NCBI RefSeq assembly: GCF_023195535.1 | Contig: NZ_JALPNF010000004.1 | Span: 62,001-126,000, forward strand | Direction: 5' to 3' | Origin: Sphingomonas faeni | GTDB lineage: Bacteria > Pseudomonadota > Alphaproteobacteria > Sphingomonadales > Sphingomonadaceae | DNA: 64,000 bases | Shown: positions 27,712-42,687 of the stretch, in pieces | Layout: every line of letters begins with the position of its first letter | Position numbering within the stretch: position 1 is the first letter of the stretch | Made by a program: the position numbers and the translations under genes | Notes under the pieces: model-generated | The model's database searches: none | What the model saw: the letters and a program-made list of their open reading frames with translations, nothing else | Told to the model about the DNA's origin: nothing

Positions 27712-28500
27712 TTATTTCTTGTCGCCGCCTTGCGTGAAGTCGATCCGGATCTTCACCCAGGCGCCGATCATCGGCTTGCCGCCGACGCGGGGCGGGCGGA
27801 TGCGGAACTGCCATGCGCTCTGCCGCATCGCCCGCGAGAGTCCGGACCCGATCGGGGATTCGCCGAGCGATCGGCAATTCTCGACCTGGTAATTCGCGAT
27901 CGTCTTGCATGCGATCAACGCCCAGCCGCCCGGCGGCGCACCGTTGGGCAGGAACTCGGCGAGCTCGGCATGGGTGGGCTCGCGGTACCATTCGGCATTG
28001 TACAGCCGCTGCCCGCCCGGCCCCTCGCCAGGACCATAGGCCGAACCACTGTCCTGACCTTTCCCCGACCCGCTCCCCCCATCCCCGCCCGCAAGCTGGT
28101 CTTCGGGATGCGCGGGCATCTTGGAGATGTCGGCCGCGTCGAACATCTCCATCCCGCCCAGCATCTTGATCGGTAGCGGGGGTGGAGATTTCGGCGGGGC
28201 AGGGGGCGCCTGCGCGGACTCGGCGCGCGGTGCGGCCCGCGGCGGCGAACCACCGCTGGCGCGCTTCTGCTTGGTCGGCGACGGCGTGCGCTTCGCTGGG
28301 GTCGGGGTGCTCTGATCGGGCGCGATCTGGAACGTGATCGGCTCGCTCCGTTCCTCGGGCTTGACGACCGCCGAGGGGGCCAGTCGCACCAGCATCAGGA
28401 TGATCAGGATGTGCGCGATCACCGTCAGCACGAACGCGGCACTGCGGCGTCGCGTGGAAACGCGCGTCTCGATCGACGAAGGATGGTACGCCGACCGCAT
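27712..28500 (-). CDS. TonB-like energy-transducer protein
   Basis: 262-residue protein with TonB architecture. A cytoplasmic N-terminus (MRSAYHPSSIETRVSTRRR) and one membrane helix (FVLTVIAHILIILMLVRLAP) lead to a Pro-rich periplasmic spacer (about 50-115) and a Gly/Ser-rich linker. A C-terminal globular domain of about 90 residues (LIACKTIANYQVENC, RQSAWQFRIRPPRVGGKPM, WVKIRIDF) ends the protein. The last part resembles a TonB-C fold but has two extra cysteines, possibly disulfide-linked. ExbB/ExbD genes are not nearby. The start at 28500 is the first methionine before the membrane helix; the upstream frame to 28560 is probably not used. Confidence 0.7.
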   Translation of the reverse strand: MRSAYHPSSIETRVSTRRRSAAFVLTVIAHILIILMLVRLAPSAVVKPEERSEPITFQIAPDQSTPTPAKRTPSPTKQKRASGGSPPRAAPRAESAQAPPAPPKSPPPLPIKMLGGMEMFDAADISKMPAHPEDQLAGGDGGSGSGKGQDSGSAYGPGEGPGGQRLYNAEWYREPTHAELAEFLPNGAPPGGWALIACKTIANYQVENCRSLGESPIGSGLSRAMRQSAWQFRIRPPRVGGKPMIGAWVKIRIDFTQGGDKK

Positions 28501-28651
28501 CTGCCGTTCGCCTAGCCTTCCCGCGCCCGCCCCGCAACATGCCAGCGGCCTGATGACCAAGAGTTCATTCGCAGGGTAGCAGGAGCAAGATCCAGCGCTT
28601 GCCGGATGGGAAGGGCGAGGATGTCAGATCCACCCGGTAACATCGCAAACG

Positions 28652-28690
28652 AAAAAGGCCGCCGCCCGGTGTCCCGGACGACGGCCTTTT
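28652..28690 (-). terminator. Intrinsic terminator of the rpoBC operon
   Basis: On the minus strand the stem AAAAGGCCGTCGTCCGGG / CACCGGGCGGCGGCCTTTTT (with mismatches) is followed by a T-run. It lies 25 bases after the rpoC stop. Confidence 0.85.
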
Positions 28691-28714
28691 AGTGCCAGTC
28701 GCTGACGAACCCGA

Positions 28715-33001
<4,287 letters not shown>

Positions 33002-33022
33002 GAGCTGTCCTTAGGAAAAATC

Positions 33023-33162
33023 TTCCCCCCTACCGCTTGCGGGAGGGGGAGGGGCCCAGCCTCTTCAGGCTGGGAGGGGGTGGGCGCCCGGCATCGACGT
33101 CGCGCTTCGCTGCCGGCCGGGAGCCCACCCCTCGGTCCCCTCCCGCGAGCGGGAGGGGAGGG
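33023..33162. repeat. Palindromic repeat between rpoB and rpoC
   Basis: About 140 bases with G/C-run arms (left TACCGCTTGCGGGAGGGGGA, right CCCCTCCCGCGAGCGGGAGG) and inner complementary blocks. It is related in style to family A but with its own arm sequence. It occupies nearly the whole gap between two essential subunit genes on one transcript. Confidence 0.8.
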
Positions 33163-33170
33163 CAAAGGAA

Positions 33171-37325
<4,155 letters not shown>

Positions 37326-37344
37326 AGGTTTTGTTTCGCCCTAT

Positions 37345-37391
37345 AAAAACTGACGGATCAGTCGTAATTTCGTGCTTGGGAACCCCCAAGC
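37345..37391 (-). promoter_or_regulatory. Two hairpins in the rpoB leader
   Basis: On the minus strand a perfect 7-base stem GCTTGGG-GGTT-CCCAAGC (37374-37391) is followed by ACTGA-TCCG-TCAGT and a T5 run (37345-37362). The second looks like a weak terminator just before the rpoB start. A further short pair, ATAGG (37340-37344) and CCTAT (37324-37328), could mask the start region. Confidence 0.5.
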
Positions 37392-37408
37392 GGGACGCAC
37401 GTTCACGC

Positions 37409-37440
37409 AAAAAGGCCGCGCGCATCAGGTGCGGCGGCTC
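37409..37440 (-). terminator. Terminator-like hairpin (possible attenuator) in the rpoB leader
   Basis: Minus-strand stem GCCGCCGCA / TGCGCGCGGC with one bulge and loop CCTGA, followed by CTTTTTG. It is GC-rich with a T-run, as in intrinsic terminators, and sits about 85-110 bases downstream of the candidate start site. No minus-strand gene ends upstream, so attenuation of rpoBC is the simplest reading. Confidence 0.6.
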
Positions 37441-37523
37441 TCAGCGTATGAAACCTCGGTATCCAATACGATCGACACGCTGCGCGACGGCATGTCATTT
37501 CCCGGATGCAGTGGTGAAGAGCG

Positions 37524-37552
37524 GATCTAGGCGCGGGGCGGCGTCTTGTCAA
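37524..37552 (-). promoter_or_regulatory. Candidate sigma-70 promoter for rpoBC
   Basis: Minus-strand TTGACA (37547-37552), 17-base spacer, TAGATC (37524-37529). The -35 box is perfect and the -10 matches in three of six positions. It would give a leader of about 190 bases. Confidence 0.5.
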
Positions 37553-37709
37553 CGGGAGCCCCTGCCGGTCGAGCGCGGATCGAAACCGCGCAGTGGGTCG
37601 ATATCCCTCATTCAGACTGTCGGAAATACTATAGATTGGACATACTCGATAGCATTAGGCGCATCCTTCACGAGAGTTCGATCGTATGTTCGGTACAGTT
37701 GAGGGCGGA

Positions 37710-38183
37710 ATGAGCGATATGATATCAGTATCGGACCAGGACCGGGCAAATTGGGCGCGGTTGATCAGCGACCATGAACGCATCGCGGATCAATGCGCAG
37801 GGCTCGCAGCACTTTCGCAAAAGTCTAGCGCCGAGAGTGGTTTAGCATCGCGCAAGCTGATCGAGCTGGCCGTTTCGGTGGCCGATCATCTCAAGGTCGA
37901 GGACGAAGTGATCGATCGCACCGTGGTCGCGATGGAGGCGCATTGCTCGGCGGACACGATTGCGATGATGGAAGAGGATCTCGATATCCTCCGTTCGGAC
38001 TGGAAGGCGTTCATCGGTCGCTGGCTGCCGGTGATCAAGCCGGGCGACTGGAAGCTGTTCGGAATCCAGGCCGAGTCGATGATGAACCGGCTGTCGGAGC
38101 AGGTAAAGCTGGAGACGAAGCTGCTGTACGATCATGCCTTGCAGGACGGCGTAGTGCCGGCCGGCAGCCTCGTTCTGCACTGA
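37710..38183 (+). CDS. Hemerythrin-like HHE-domain protein
   Basis: 157-residue, all-alpha cytosolic protein. Conserved His/Glu/Asp positions fit an HHE hemerythrin-like bundle: LISDHERIADQC, ADHLKVEDEVIDRT and LLYDHALQDG, but not every iron ligand of a true hemerythrin can be matched. It would bind a di-iron centre or be a degenerate relative. The start at 37710 is preceded by GAGGGCGGA; ATGs at 37686 and 37719 are alternatives. Single gene, divergent from rpoB. Confidence 0.6.
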   Translation: MSDMISVSDQDRANWARLISDHERIADQCAGLAALSQKSSAESGLASRKLIELAVSVADHLKVEDEVIDRTVVAMEAHCSADTIAMMEEDLDILRSDWKAFIGRWLPVIKPGDWKLFGIQAESMMNRLSEQVKLETKLLYDHALQDGVVPAGSLVLH

Positions 38184-38207
38184 TTGGGGGAAACACCACG
38201 ATCGGGG

Positions 38208-38957
38208 CTAGCGGCGTCGCTTCTTTTTCGTGATGGCCGGGGGCGCGGCCGGCGTCGGTAGCGGTGGCTGCGCTATGATCTTCACGACGAGCGGCTGCAC
38301 CGCTGGGCTCGCCGGATAGAGCGACCGGGCTCGCGCGAACACGAAGCGCGCCTTGGCGGCACCCGGCGCTTCCGCGGTCGGGCCGACCCAGCGCCAATGC
38401 CAGGGTTCCCACTTAACGTGCTGTTTGTTGCTGCCGGGAAAGCTCTGTTCGAACCCGAAGCGCGGCGCGTTCCGCAGCAGCCAGCGTGCAGCGGGGGTTG
38501 CCGCCATGCACGCTTCCGCATCGGGGCATCCGTTCGCCGGGCGGACCGCGAAGTCGAGCGCATAGCCGGTCGAGTGCTCGCTATAGCCGGGGGGCGCGAC
38601 CGAGATGGCGCGGTCGGCGGGATCGCTGCCGCCGCCGCGACAGAATACCGCGCGCTGCCGGGCGATCGAGCGCTGGCACGACAGCGCCTTCAACTGCCCC
38701 ATGACCGACGGATCGCCCTGCGCCGCCGCGAACAGGCGCAACAGGTCGGGCAGCATGTCCGCGCGCACGACGCACGGGTTGCCCACCGAATAGTCCGAGG
38801 GCAGCGTGACGAGTTCGGTTTCCGCGGCATCGCCGTAGGGAAGATGCCCGAACGCACGGCCATCGGCGCTGATCGCGGCGCTCTGGCCTTCGCACAATTG
38901 TGCCTCGGCGACGGTCGGTGCCAGGACCAGCACAAGGGCAACTATACGGTGCAACAT
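38208..38957 (-). CDS. Secreted M15-family D-alanyl-D-alanine carboxypeptidase-like protein
   Basis: 249 residues with a signal peptide (MLHRIVALVLVLAPTVAEAQ). The zinc-peptidase motifs of the VanY/M15 type are visible: SEHSTGYALDFAVRP provides His and Asp ligands, and WEPWHWRWVG provides the catalytic Glu and third His. It would trim the terminal D-Ala of peptidoglycan peptides in the periplasm. Pairs of cysteines (LCEGQ/NPCV, SCQRS/FCRG, GCPDAEAC) suggest disulfides. The C-terminal tail is Pro-rich and ends in lysine/arginine (KKKRRR). It is divergent from the RluA-type gene with a 47-base gap. Confidence 0.85.
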   Translation of the reverse strand: MLHRIVALVLVLAPTVAEAQLCEGQSAAISADGRAFGHLPYGDAAETELVTLPSDYSVGNPCVVRADMLPDLLRLFAAAQGDPSVMGQLKALSCQRSIARQRAVFCRGGGSDPADRAISVAPPGYSEHSTGYALDFAVRPANGCPDAEACMAATPAARWLLRNAPRFGFEQSFPGSNKQHVKWEPWHWRWVGPTAEAPGAAKARFVFARARSLYPASPAVQPLVVKIIAQPPLPTPAAPPAITKKKRRR

Positions 38958-39004
38958 CGCGACGGCTCTGGCACGCAGGCGCTAATGATGGCAAGGGCGG
39001 CGGC

Positions 39005-39724
39005 ATGCATGGTGAACGCGTACTCTTCCTCGACGGCGAGGCCCTGGTAATCGACAAACCCGCGGGGTTGCCGGTCGATCCGCCCCGCGATGGCTCGCTG
39101 AGCCTCGAAAATCATCTCGAAAGCCTGAAGTTCGGCTTCCAGCGCTGGCCGAAAGCCGTCCACCGCCTGGACCGCGACACGAGCGGCTGTCTGCTGCTGT
39201 CGCGCAATCCGAAGGCGCATGCCCGGTTGCAGCAGGCGTTCGAGCAGGGCCTCGTCTCGAAGCGCTACGTCGCGCTGCTCGACGGCGTGGTCGAGGGGAC
39301 GTCCGGCCTGATCGAGATGGCGCTCGGCAAGGTCAGCACGGCTGAAACCGGCTGGCGGATGGTCGAGGACCCGGACGGCAAGAAGTCGCGGACCAAGTGG
39401 CGCGTGCTGGAGATCAAGGACGGCCGCTCGCTGGTCGAGTTCTTGCCCGAGACGGGGCGGACGCACCAGATCCGCGTGCATGCCGCGAGCGGTCTCGGCG
39501 CGCCGGTGGTCGGCGACGGCGTCTACGGCAAGGCGGACGGGCTGGGCATGATGCTCCATGCGCAGCGCCTGATCGTGCCGCGTCCGGGCAAGCCCGACGT
39601 GCTCGCCGAAGCGCCGTTGCCCGAGCGGTTCGCCAAGGCCGGGTTCGCGGACGAGGCTGCTCCGGTCGCGGAGGGCGCACCGAATGCCGACGCGGTGACG
39701 ACGCCCGACCCCACCGACGGCTGA
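39005..39724 (+). CDS. RluA-family pseudouridine synthase
   Basis: RNA pseudouridine synthase of 239 residues, without an S4 domain. Catalytic motif HRLDRDTSGCLLLSR at about 53-67 carries the essential Asp, and PETGRTHQIRVHAAS and GDGVYGKADGLGMMLHAQ are family blocks. The short form resembles RluA-type or TruC-like enzymes acting on 23S rRNA or tRNA; which site is modified is not evident. The start at 39005 has AAGGG upstream. The open frame back to 38900 overlaps the divergent peptidase gene and is not favoured. arfB follows 19 bases later. Confidence 0.88.
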   Translation: MHGERVLFLDGEALVIDKPAGLPVDPPRDGSLSLENHLESLKFGFQRWPKAVHRLDRDTSGCLLLSRNPKAHARLQQAFEQGLVSKRYVALLDGVVEGTSGLIEMALGKVSTAETGWRMVEDPDGKKSRTKWRVLEIKDGRSLVEFLPETGRTHQIRVHAASGLGAPVVGDGVYGKADGLGMMLHAQRLIVPRPGKPDVLAEAPLPERFAKAGFADEAAPVAEGAPNADAVTTPDPTDG

Positions 39725-39743
39725 GAGCCAAGGGGAGGGGCTG

Positions 39744-40169
39744 ATGGTCGCGATCCCAATCACCCGGTCGATCTCGATCGACGACAACGAGCTGATCGAG
39801 AGCACCACGCGCTCGGGCGGTCCCGGCGGCCAGCACGTCAACACCACCGACAGCGCGGTGATCCTGCGCTTCGACGTCGGCCTGTCGCCCGGCCTGCCGC
39901 TGGCGGTAAAGAACCGCATCGCGGTGCTGGCGAGCTCGCGCCTGACGCGCGACGGCGTACTGGTGCTCCGCAGTGAGGGATCGCGGTCGCAGCTGCTCAA
40001 TCGCCAGGAAGTCCGCGAACGGCTGGTGGCGTTGATCAAGGAGGCGACGATCGTCCCCAAGGCGCGGCGCGCGACCAAGCCGTCCAAGGCGGCGAAGGCC
40101 CGACGCGTCGACACGAAGAAGGTGCGGAGTGGGGTCAAGGCCGGGCGCGGTAAGGTCCGCGACGATTGA
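39744..40169 (+). CDS. arfB: Peptidyl-tRNA hydrolase, ribosome rescue factor ArfB
   Basis: 141-residue stand-alone GGQ-domain protein. GGPGGQHVNTTDSAVILRF at about 25-43 holds the catalytic GGQ that releases peptides on stalled ribosomes. The C-terminal tail is very basic (KARRATKPSKAAKARRVDTK), as required for insertion into the empty mRNA channel. It has a strong GGAGGGG site five bases upstream. It is likely co-transcribed with the pseudouridine synthase. Confidence 0.93.
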   Translation: MVAIPITRSISIDDNELIESTTRSGGPGGQHVNTTDSAVILRFDVGLSPGLPLAVKNRIAVLASSRLTRDGVLVLRSEGSRSQLLNRQEVRERLVALIKEATIVPKARRATKPSKAAKARRVDTKKVRSGVKAGRGKVRDD

Positions 40170-40534
40170 GGGGGGTGGGCTGTTCTCAGCCACGCTCGTC
40201 ATTCCCGGGCAAGTTCGTCAGATCGGCAAAGTCGTTAGCCCGTCGGTTTCGTCCTCCCCCACCAACTCCGTCACCCCAAGTCCGTCACCCCAGCGAAAGC
40301 TGGGGTATCCCCGTGGTGTGCGCCGCCCGCGCCTCGATGATACCCCAGCTTTCGCTGGGGTGACGAAGGTGGTTGAGGATGGTCACGGGCGGGTGACCGT
40401 TGGGTATTGTGGGTTGGATGTCGGAGGCGTCGTGTTCGATCTCAAACACTCTCGATTCCCCCAAGCCCTGTTTTCCAGTTCCCCAAACCCTATCTCCGCG
40501 ATCATCCGGCGCGAAGCCGACCAAGGAAGACGCC
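40170..40534. other. 365-base gap with a family B repeat
   Basis: Holds the palindromic repeat at 40284-40364 and otherwise low-complexity C/T-rich sequence. Several open frames run through but none has coding character. The msrC promoter is presumably at about 40370-40520; I see no clear boxes. Confidence 0.6.
40284..40364. repeat. Palindromic intergenic repeat, family B
   Basis: 81-base element with perfect 26-base arms (core CACCCCAGCGAAAGCTGGGG), matching the copies at 601-684 and 58547-58630. Confidence 0.9.
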
Positions 40535-41026
40535 ATGTACCAGTTCGACATCTCAGCCGGCAGCAAGGCCGATCTCTACCGCGACCTTCTCGCCGCGCTC
40601 GACGCGCTGACCGCGGACGAGCGCGATCCGATCGCCAACATGGCGAACGCTGCCGCGTTGGTGTGGGAATATCTGCCCGACTTGAACTGGGCGGGCTTTT
40701 ACCGGCTCGTCCCCGAGGCACAGGGCGGCGAACTCGTGCTCGGGCCGTTCCAGGGCAAGGTCGCCTGCATTCGCATCCCAGTCGGCAAGGGCGTCTGCGG
40801 TGCCGCCGCCGCCACGCTGATGACGCAACTGGTCGAGGACGTGCACGCGTTCCCCGGCCACATCGCCTGCGACGCCGCGAGCCGCTCCGAACTGGTCGTG
40901 CCGGTGACGAAGGACGGTGCGCTGATCGCGGTCCTCGATCTCGATAGTCCCGAACCGGCGCGGTTCGACGCGGAGGACGCGGCAGGCTGCGAGGCGCTGG
41001 CAGCCCTGCTCGGCCAGCGGCTGTAG
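40535..41026 (+). CDS. msrC: Free methionine-(R)-sulfoxide reductase (GAF fold)
   Basis: 163-residue single GAF-domain enzyme that reduces free Met-R-sulfoxide in the cytosol. The three redox cysteines are at 78, 88 and 112 (VACIRIPVGKGVC, then HIACD), with spacings of 10 and 24 that equal those of the E. coli enzyme. NWAGFYRL and LVLGPFQGK are further family blocks. The start at 40535 has AAGGAAG upstream; the frame is open back to 40400 through non-coding DNA. Single gene. Confidence 0.92.
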   Translation: MYQFDISAGSKADLYRDLLAALDALTADERDPIANMANAAALVWEYLPDLNWAGFYRLVPEAQGGELVLGPFQGKVACIRIPVGKGVCGAAAATLMTQLVEDVHAFPGHIACDAASRSELVVPVTKDGALIAVLDLDSPEPARFDAEDAAGCEALAALLGQRL

Positions 41027-41143
41027 CGCTGATCCGTTTCGGGACGGTACGCTTGCTGGTGACTCGCCTGCGGCTTTGGTAAGCAACCCGTCAAGACATC
41101 CGGCGTTTGCGCGGGATCGGGTGGCGGAACCAGGGAGACGGAC

Positions 41144-42286
41144 ATGCGGAGCCTTTTGATCGCGAGCGCAGGGCTTGCCATCGCCGGTGACGGCGCAGCG
41201 CAGGCCCAGCAGCGCCCCGGCGCCAGCTACGGCGTGCCGGGCGCGACGATGCAGGCACCGATGGCAGATCCCCGTCGGCCGGGACCGATCGCCGCGCGTC
41301 TGCCCATCGTTCACACGTCCTCTCGACCGGTCGAATCGCAGCAGGCTGCATCGCGTCGCCAGCCGCGTTGGGGCAGCAAGATCGGCGGGCGCTGGTGGGG
41401 TGGTGCCAACGCGCCCGGCGGCTGGGCGGGATACCGTCGCCCACATCGCGGCTGGGCCGTGCCGACCTATTGGAACGCACCGCGCTTCTACATCGGCGAC
41501 TGGTCGACCTACGGCCTTTCGCAGCCGCCGCAGGGCTATAACTGGGCGCGCTATTACGACGACGCGGTGCTGATCGACTCGCGCGGATCGGTCTACGACA
41601 TGGCGAGCGACATCGATTGGGATCGCTCCGACTCGAACGGGTACGTCGCGATCAGCCCGCGCGACTATGCGGCCAGCGACTCGGTCTATGCCGGCCCAGG
41701 CGACCGCGGCTACGCTCCACCTTACGACGACCGCGGTGCGCCTCGGCGCGACACCGGGGTCGGTGGTGCCGCGATCGGCGCGGTCGCCGGCGGTGTCGCG
41801 GGCAACGTCATCGCTGGGCGCGGCAATCGCCTTGGCGGTACGCTGGTCGGCGCGGGCGTCGGTGCGGCGGCAGGCTATGCGATCGACAAGACCGAGGACC
41901 AGCGCCGTCCCGCGCCGCCGCCGAGGGCAGGGTACGGCGCTGGCTATGCGCCGCCGCCGGCTTACGCTGGCTATGCGCCGCCGCCAGCTTACGCTGGCTA
42001 TGCGGAACCGCCGGCTTACGAACCGGATTATGCGCCGGAGGAATCCTACGGGGGCGATTATCCGCAACCGCCTGGCTATGCGGCAGCACCGGGCGGCACA
42101 TGGGTTTCGCCCGACGGCATGACGACGGTGACGACGACCGGCGGCAGCGTCTATCCGGCCGGTTCGACCACCATCATGGTCCAGTCCGCGCCGATGGTGA
42201 CCACGACGACCACTACCACCGACTATTGCGACGCAGGATCGCACGCCCCGCGCAAAGCCTGGCGCAGGCGCACGCAGCGGAACTGA
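41144..42286 (+). CDS. RcnB-domain and glycine-zipper envelope protein
   Basis: 380-residue exported protein (signal peptide about 1-22). An RcnB-like segment at about 100-165 (GWAVPTYWNAPRFYIGDW, YDDAVLIDSRGSVYDM) is followed by a glycine-zipper membrane-association segment at about 205-245 (GGAAIGAVAGGVAGNVIAG, GGTLVGAGVGAAAGYAIDK). Then come three GYAPPPAYA-type repeats and a Thr-rich end. RcnB in enterobacteria is a periplasmic modulator of Ni/Co efflux; no metal pump gene is adjacent here, so the role is open. Good AGGGAGA-type ribosome site. The next gene begins 400 bases later. Confidence 0.75.
   Translation: MRSLLIASAGLAIAGDGAAQAQQRPGASYGVPGATMQAPMADPRRPGPIAARLPIVHTSSRPVESQQAASRRQPRWGSKIGGRWWGGANAPGGWAGYRRPHRGWAVPTYWNAPRFYIGDWSTYGLSQPPQGYNWARYYDDAVLIDSRGSVYDMASDIDWDRSDSNGYVAISPRDYAASDSVYAGPGDRGYAPPYDDRGAPRRDTGVGGAAIGAVAGGVAGNVIAGRGNRLGGTLVGAGVGAAAGYAIDKTEDQRRPAPPPRAGYGAGYAPPPAYAGYAPPPAYAGYAEPPAYEPDYAPEESYGGDYPQPPGYAAAPGGTWVSPDGMTTVTTTGGSVYPAGSTTIMVQSAPMVTTTTTTTDYCDAGSHAPRKAWRRRTQRN
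41942..42022 (+). repeat. Three 27-base tandem repeats
   Basis: Unit beginning GGCTATGCGCCGCCGCCGGC, three copies (41942, 41969, 41996; the third diverged), encoding GYAPPPAYA. In frame with the host gene. Confidence 0.9.
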
Positions 42287-42687
42287 GACTGCCGTCGATC
42301 GCACGCAGGTTGGCCGGAAGCGCGCCGTCTCGCGTATCGTCTTCACGCCGGGTCTTCGACTAAGCATCGGAGCCTCGCGCGGTTATGCATCGTGCCGCAG
42401 GCGCGTTCGCCTTTGGCATGCGGCGCCGTGGACCTTGGCGTTCGTCCGGAGCGACGCAGGTCAGCGTAACCGAATCAATCCGGTTGATCCTTTACCCGAA
42501 CAAGTCTGGCAGTCGGCACCCCGTGATATTCGCGCAGGTCGCCTTCGATTGAGGCGTGCCGTGGACATCATCACGCCTGACGCAGCCCGCAACAGACTTT
42601 GAATATAGGATATCGTATATTATATTTGACATAGTTTCGGTGACGTGATGGACTGCGCGCAACATCCAAACAGGGACGCGGGCAGTC
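42287..42687 (+). other. 401-base gap upstream of the glycan/peptide receptor operon
   Basis: No coding sequence. The left 300 bases show nothing distinctive. The right part has an AT-rich operator-like stretch (42608-42626) adjoining TTGACA at 42626-42631, the likely regulatory region of the receptor operon. Confidence 0.7.
42608..42626 (+). promoter_or_regulatory. Operator-like motif 1 (GATATCGTATAT), receptor operon
   Basis: The sequence GGATATCGTATATTATATT shares GATATCGTATA with the reverse complement of the site at 53328-53346, and the TCGTATA core with that at 61098-61115. It directly adjoins a perfect TTGACA (42626-42631), so a bound protein would block RNA polymerase. Likely site of the GntR/FCD regulator encoded at 63096. 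Confidence 0.65.

Larger units (their letters stand above)
37326..37709. other. Divergent regulatory gap upstream of rpoB
   Basis: 384-base non-coding gap between rpoB (minus) and the hemerythrin-like gene (plus). It contains a candidate promoter and three hairpins for the rpoB side, listed separately. The part nearest the plus-strand gene (37560-37709) shows no clear element beyond an AT-rich stretch around 37610-37650. Confidence 0.7.
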
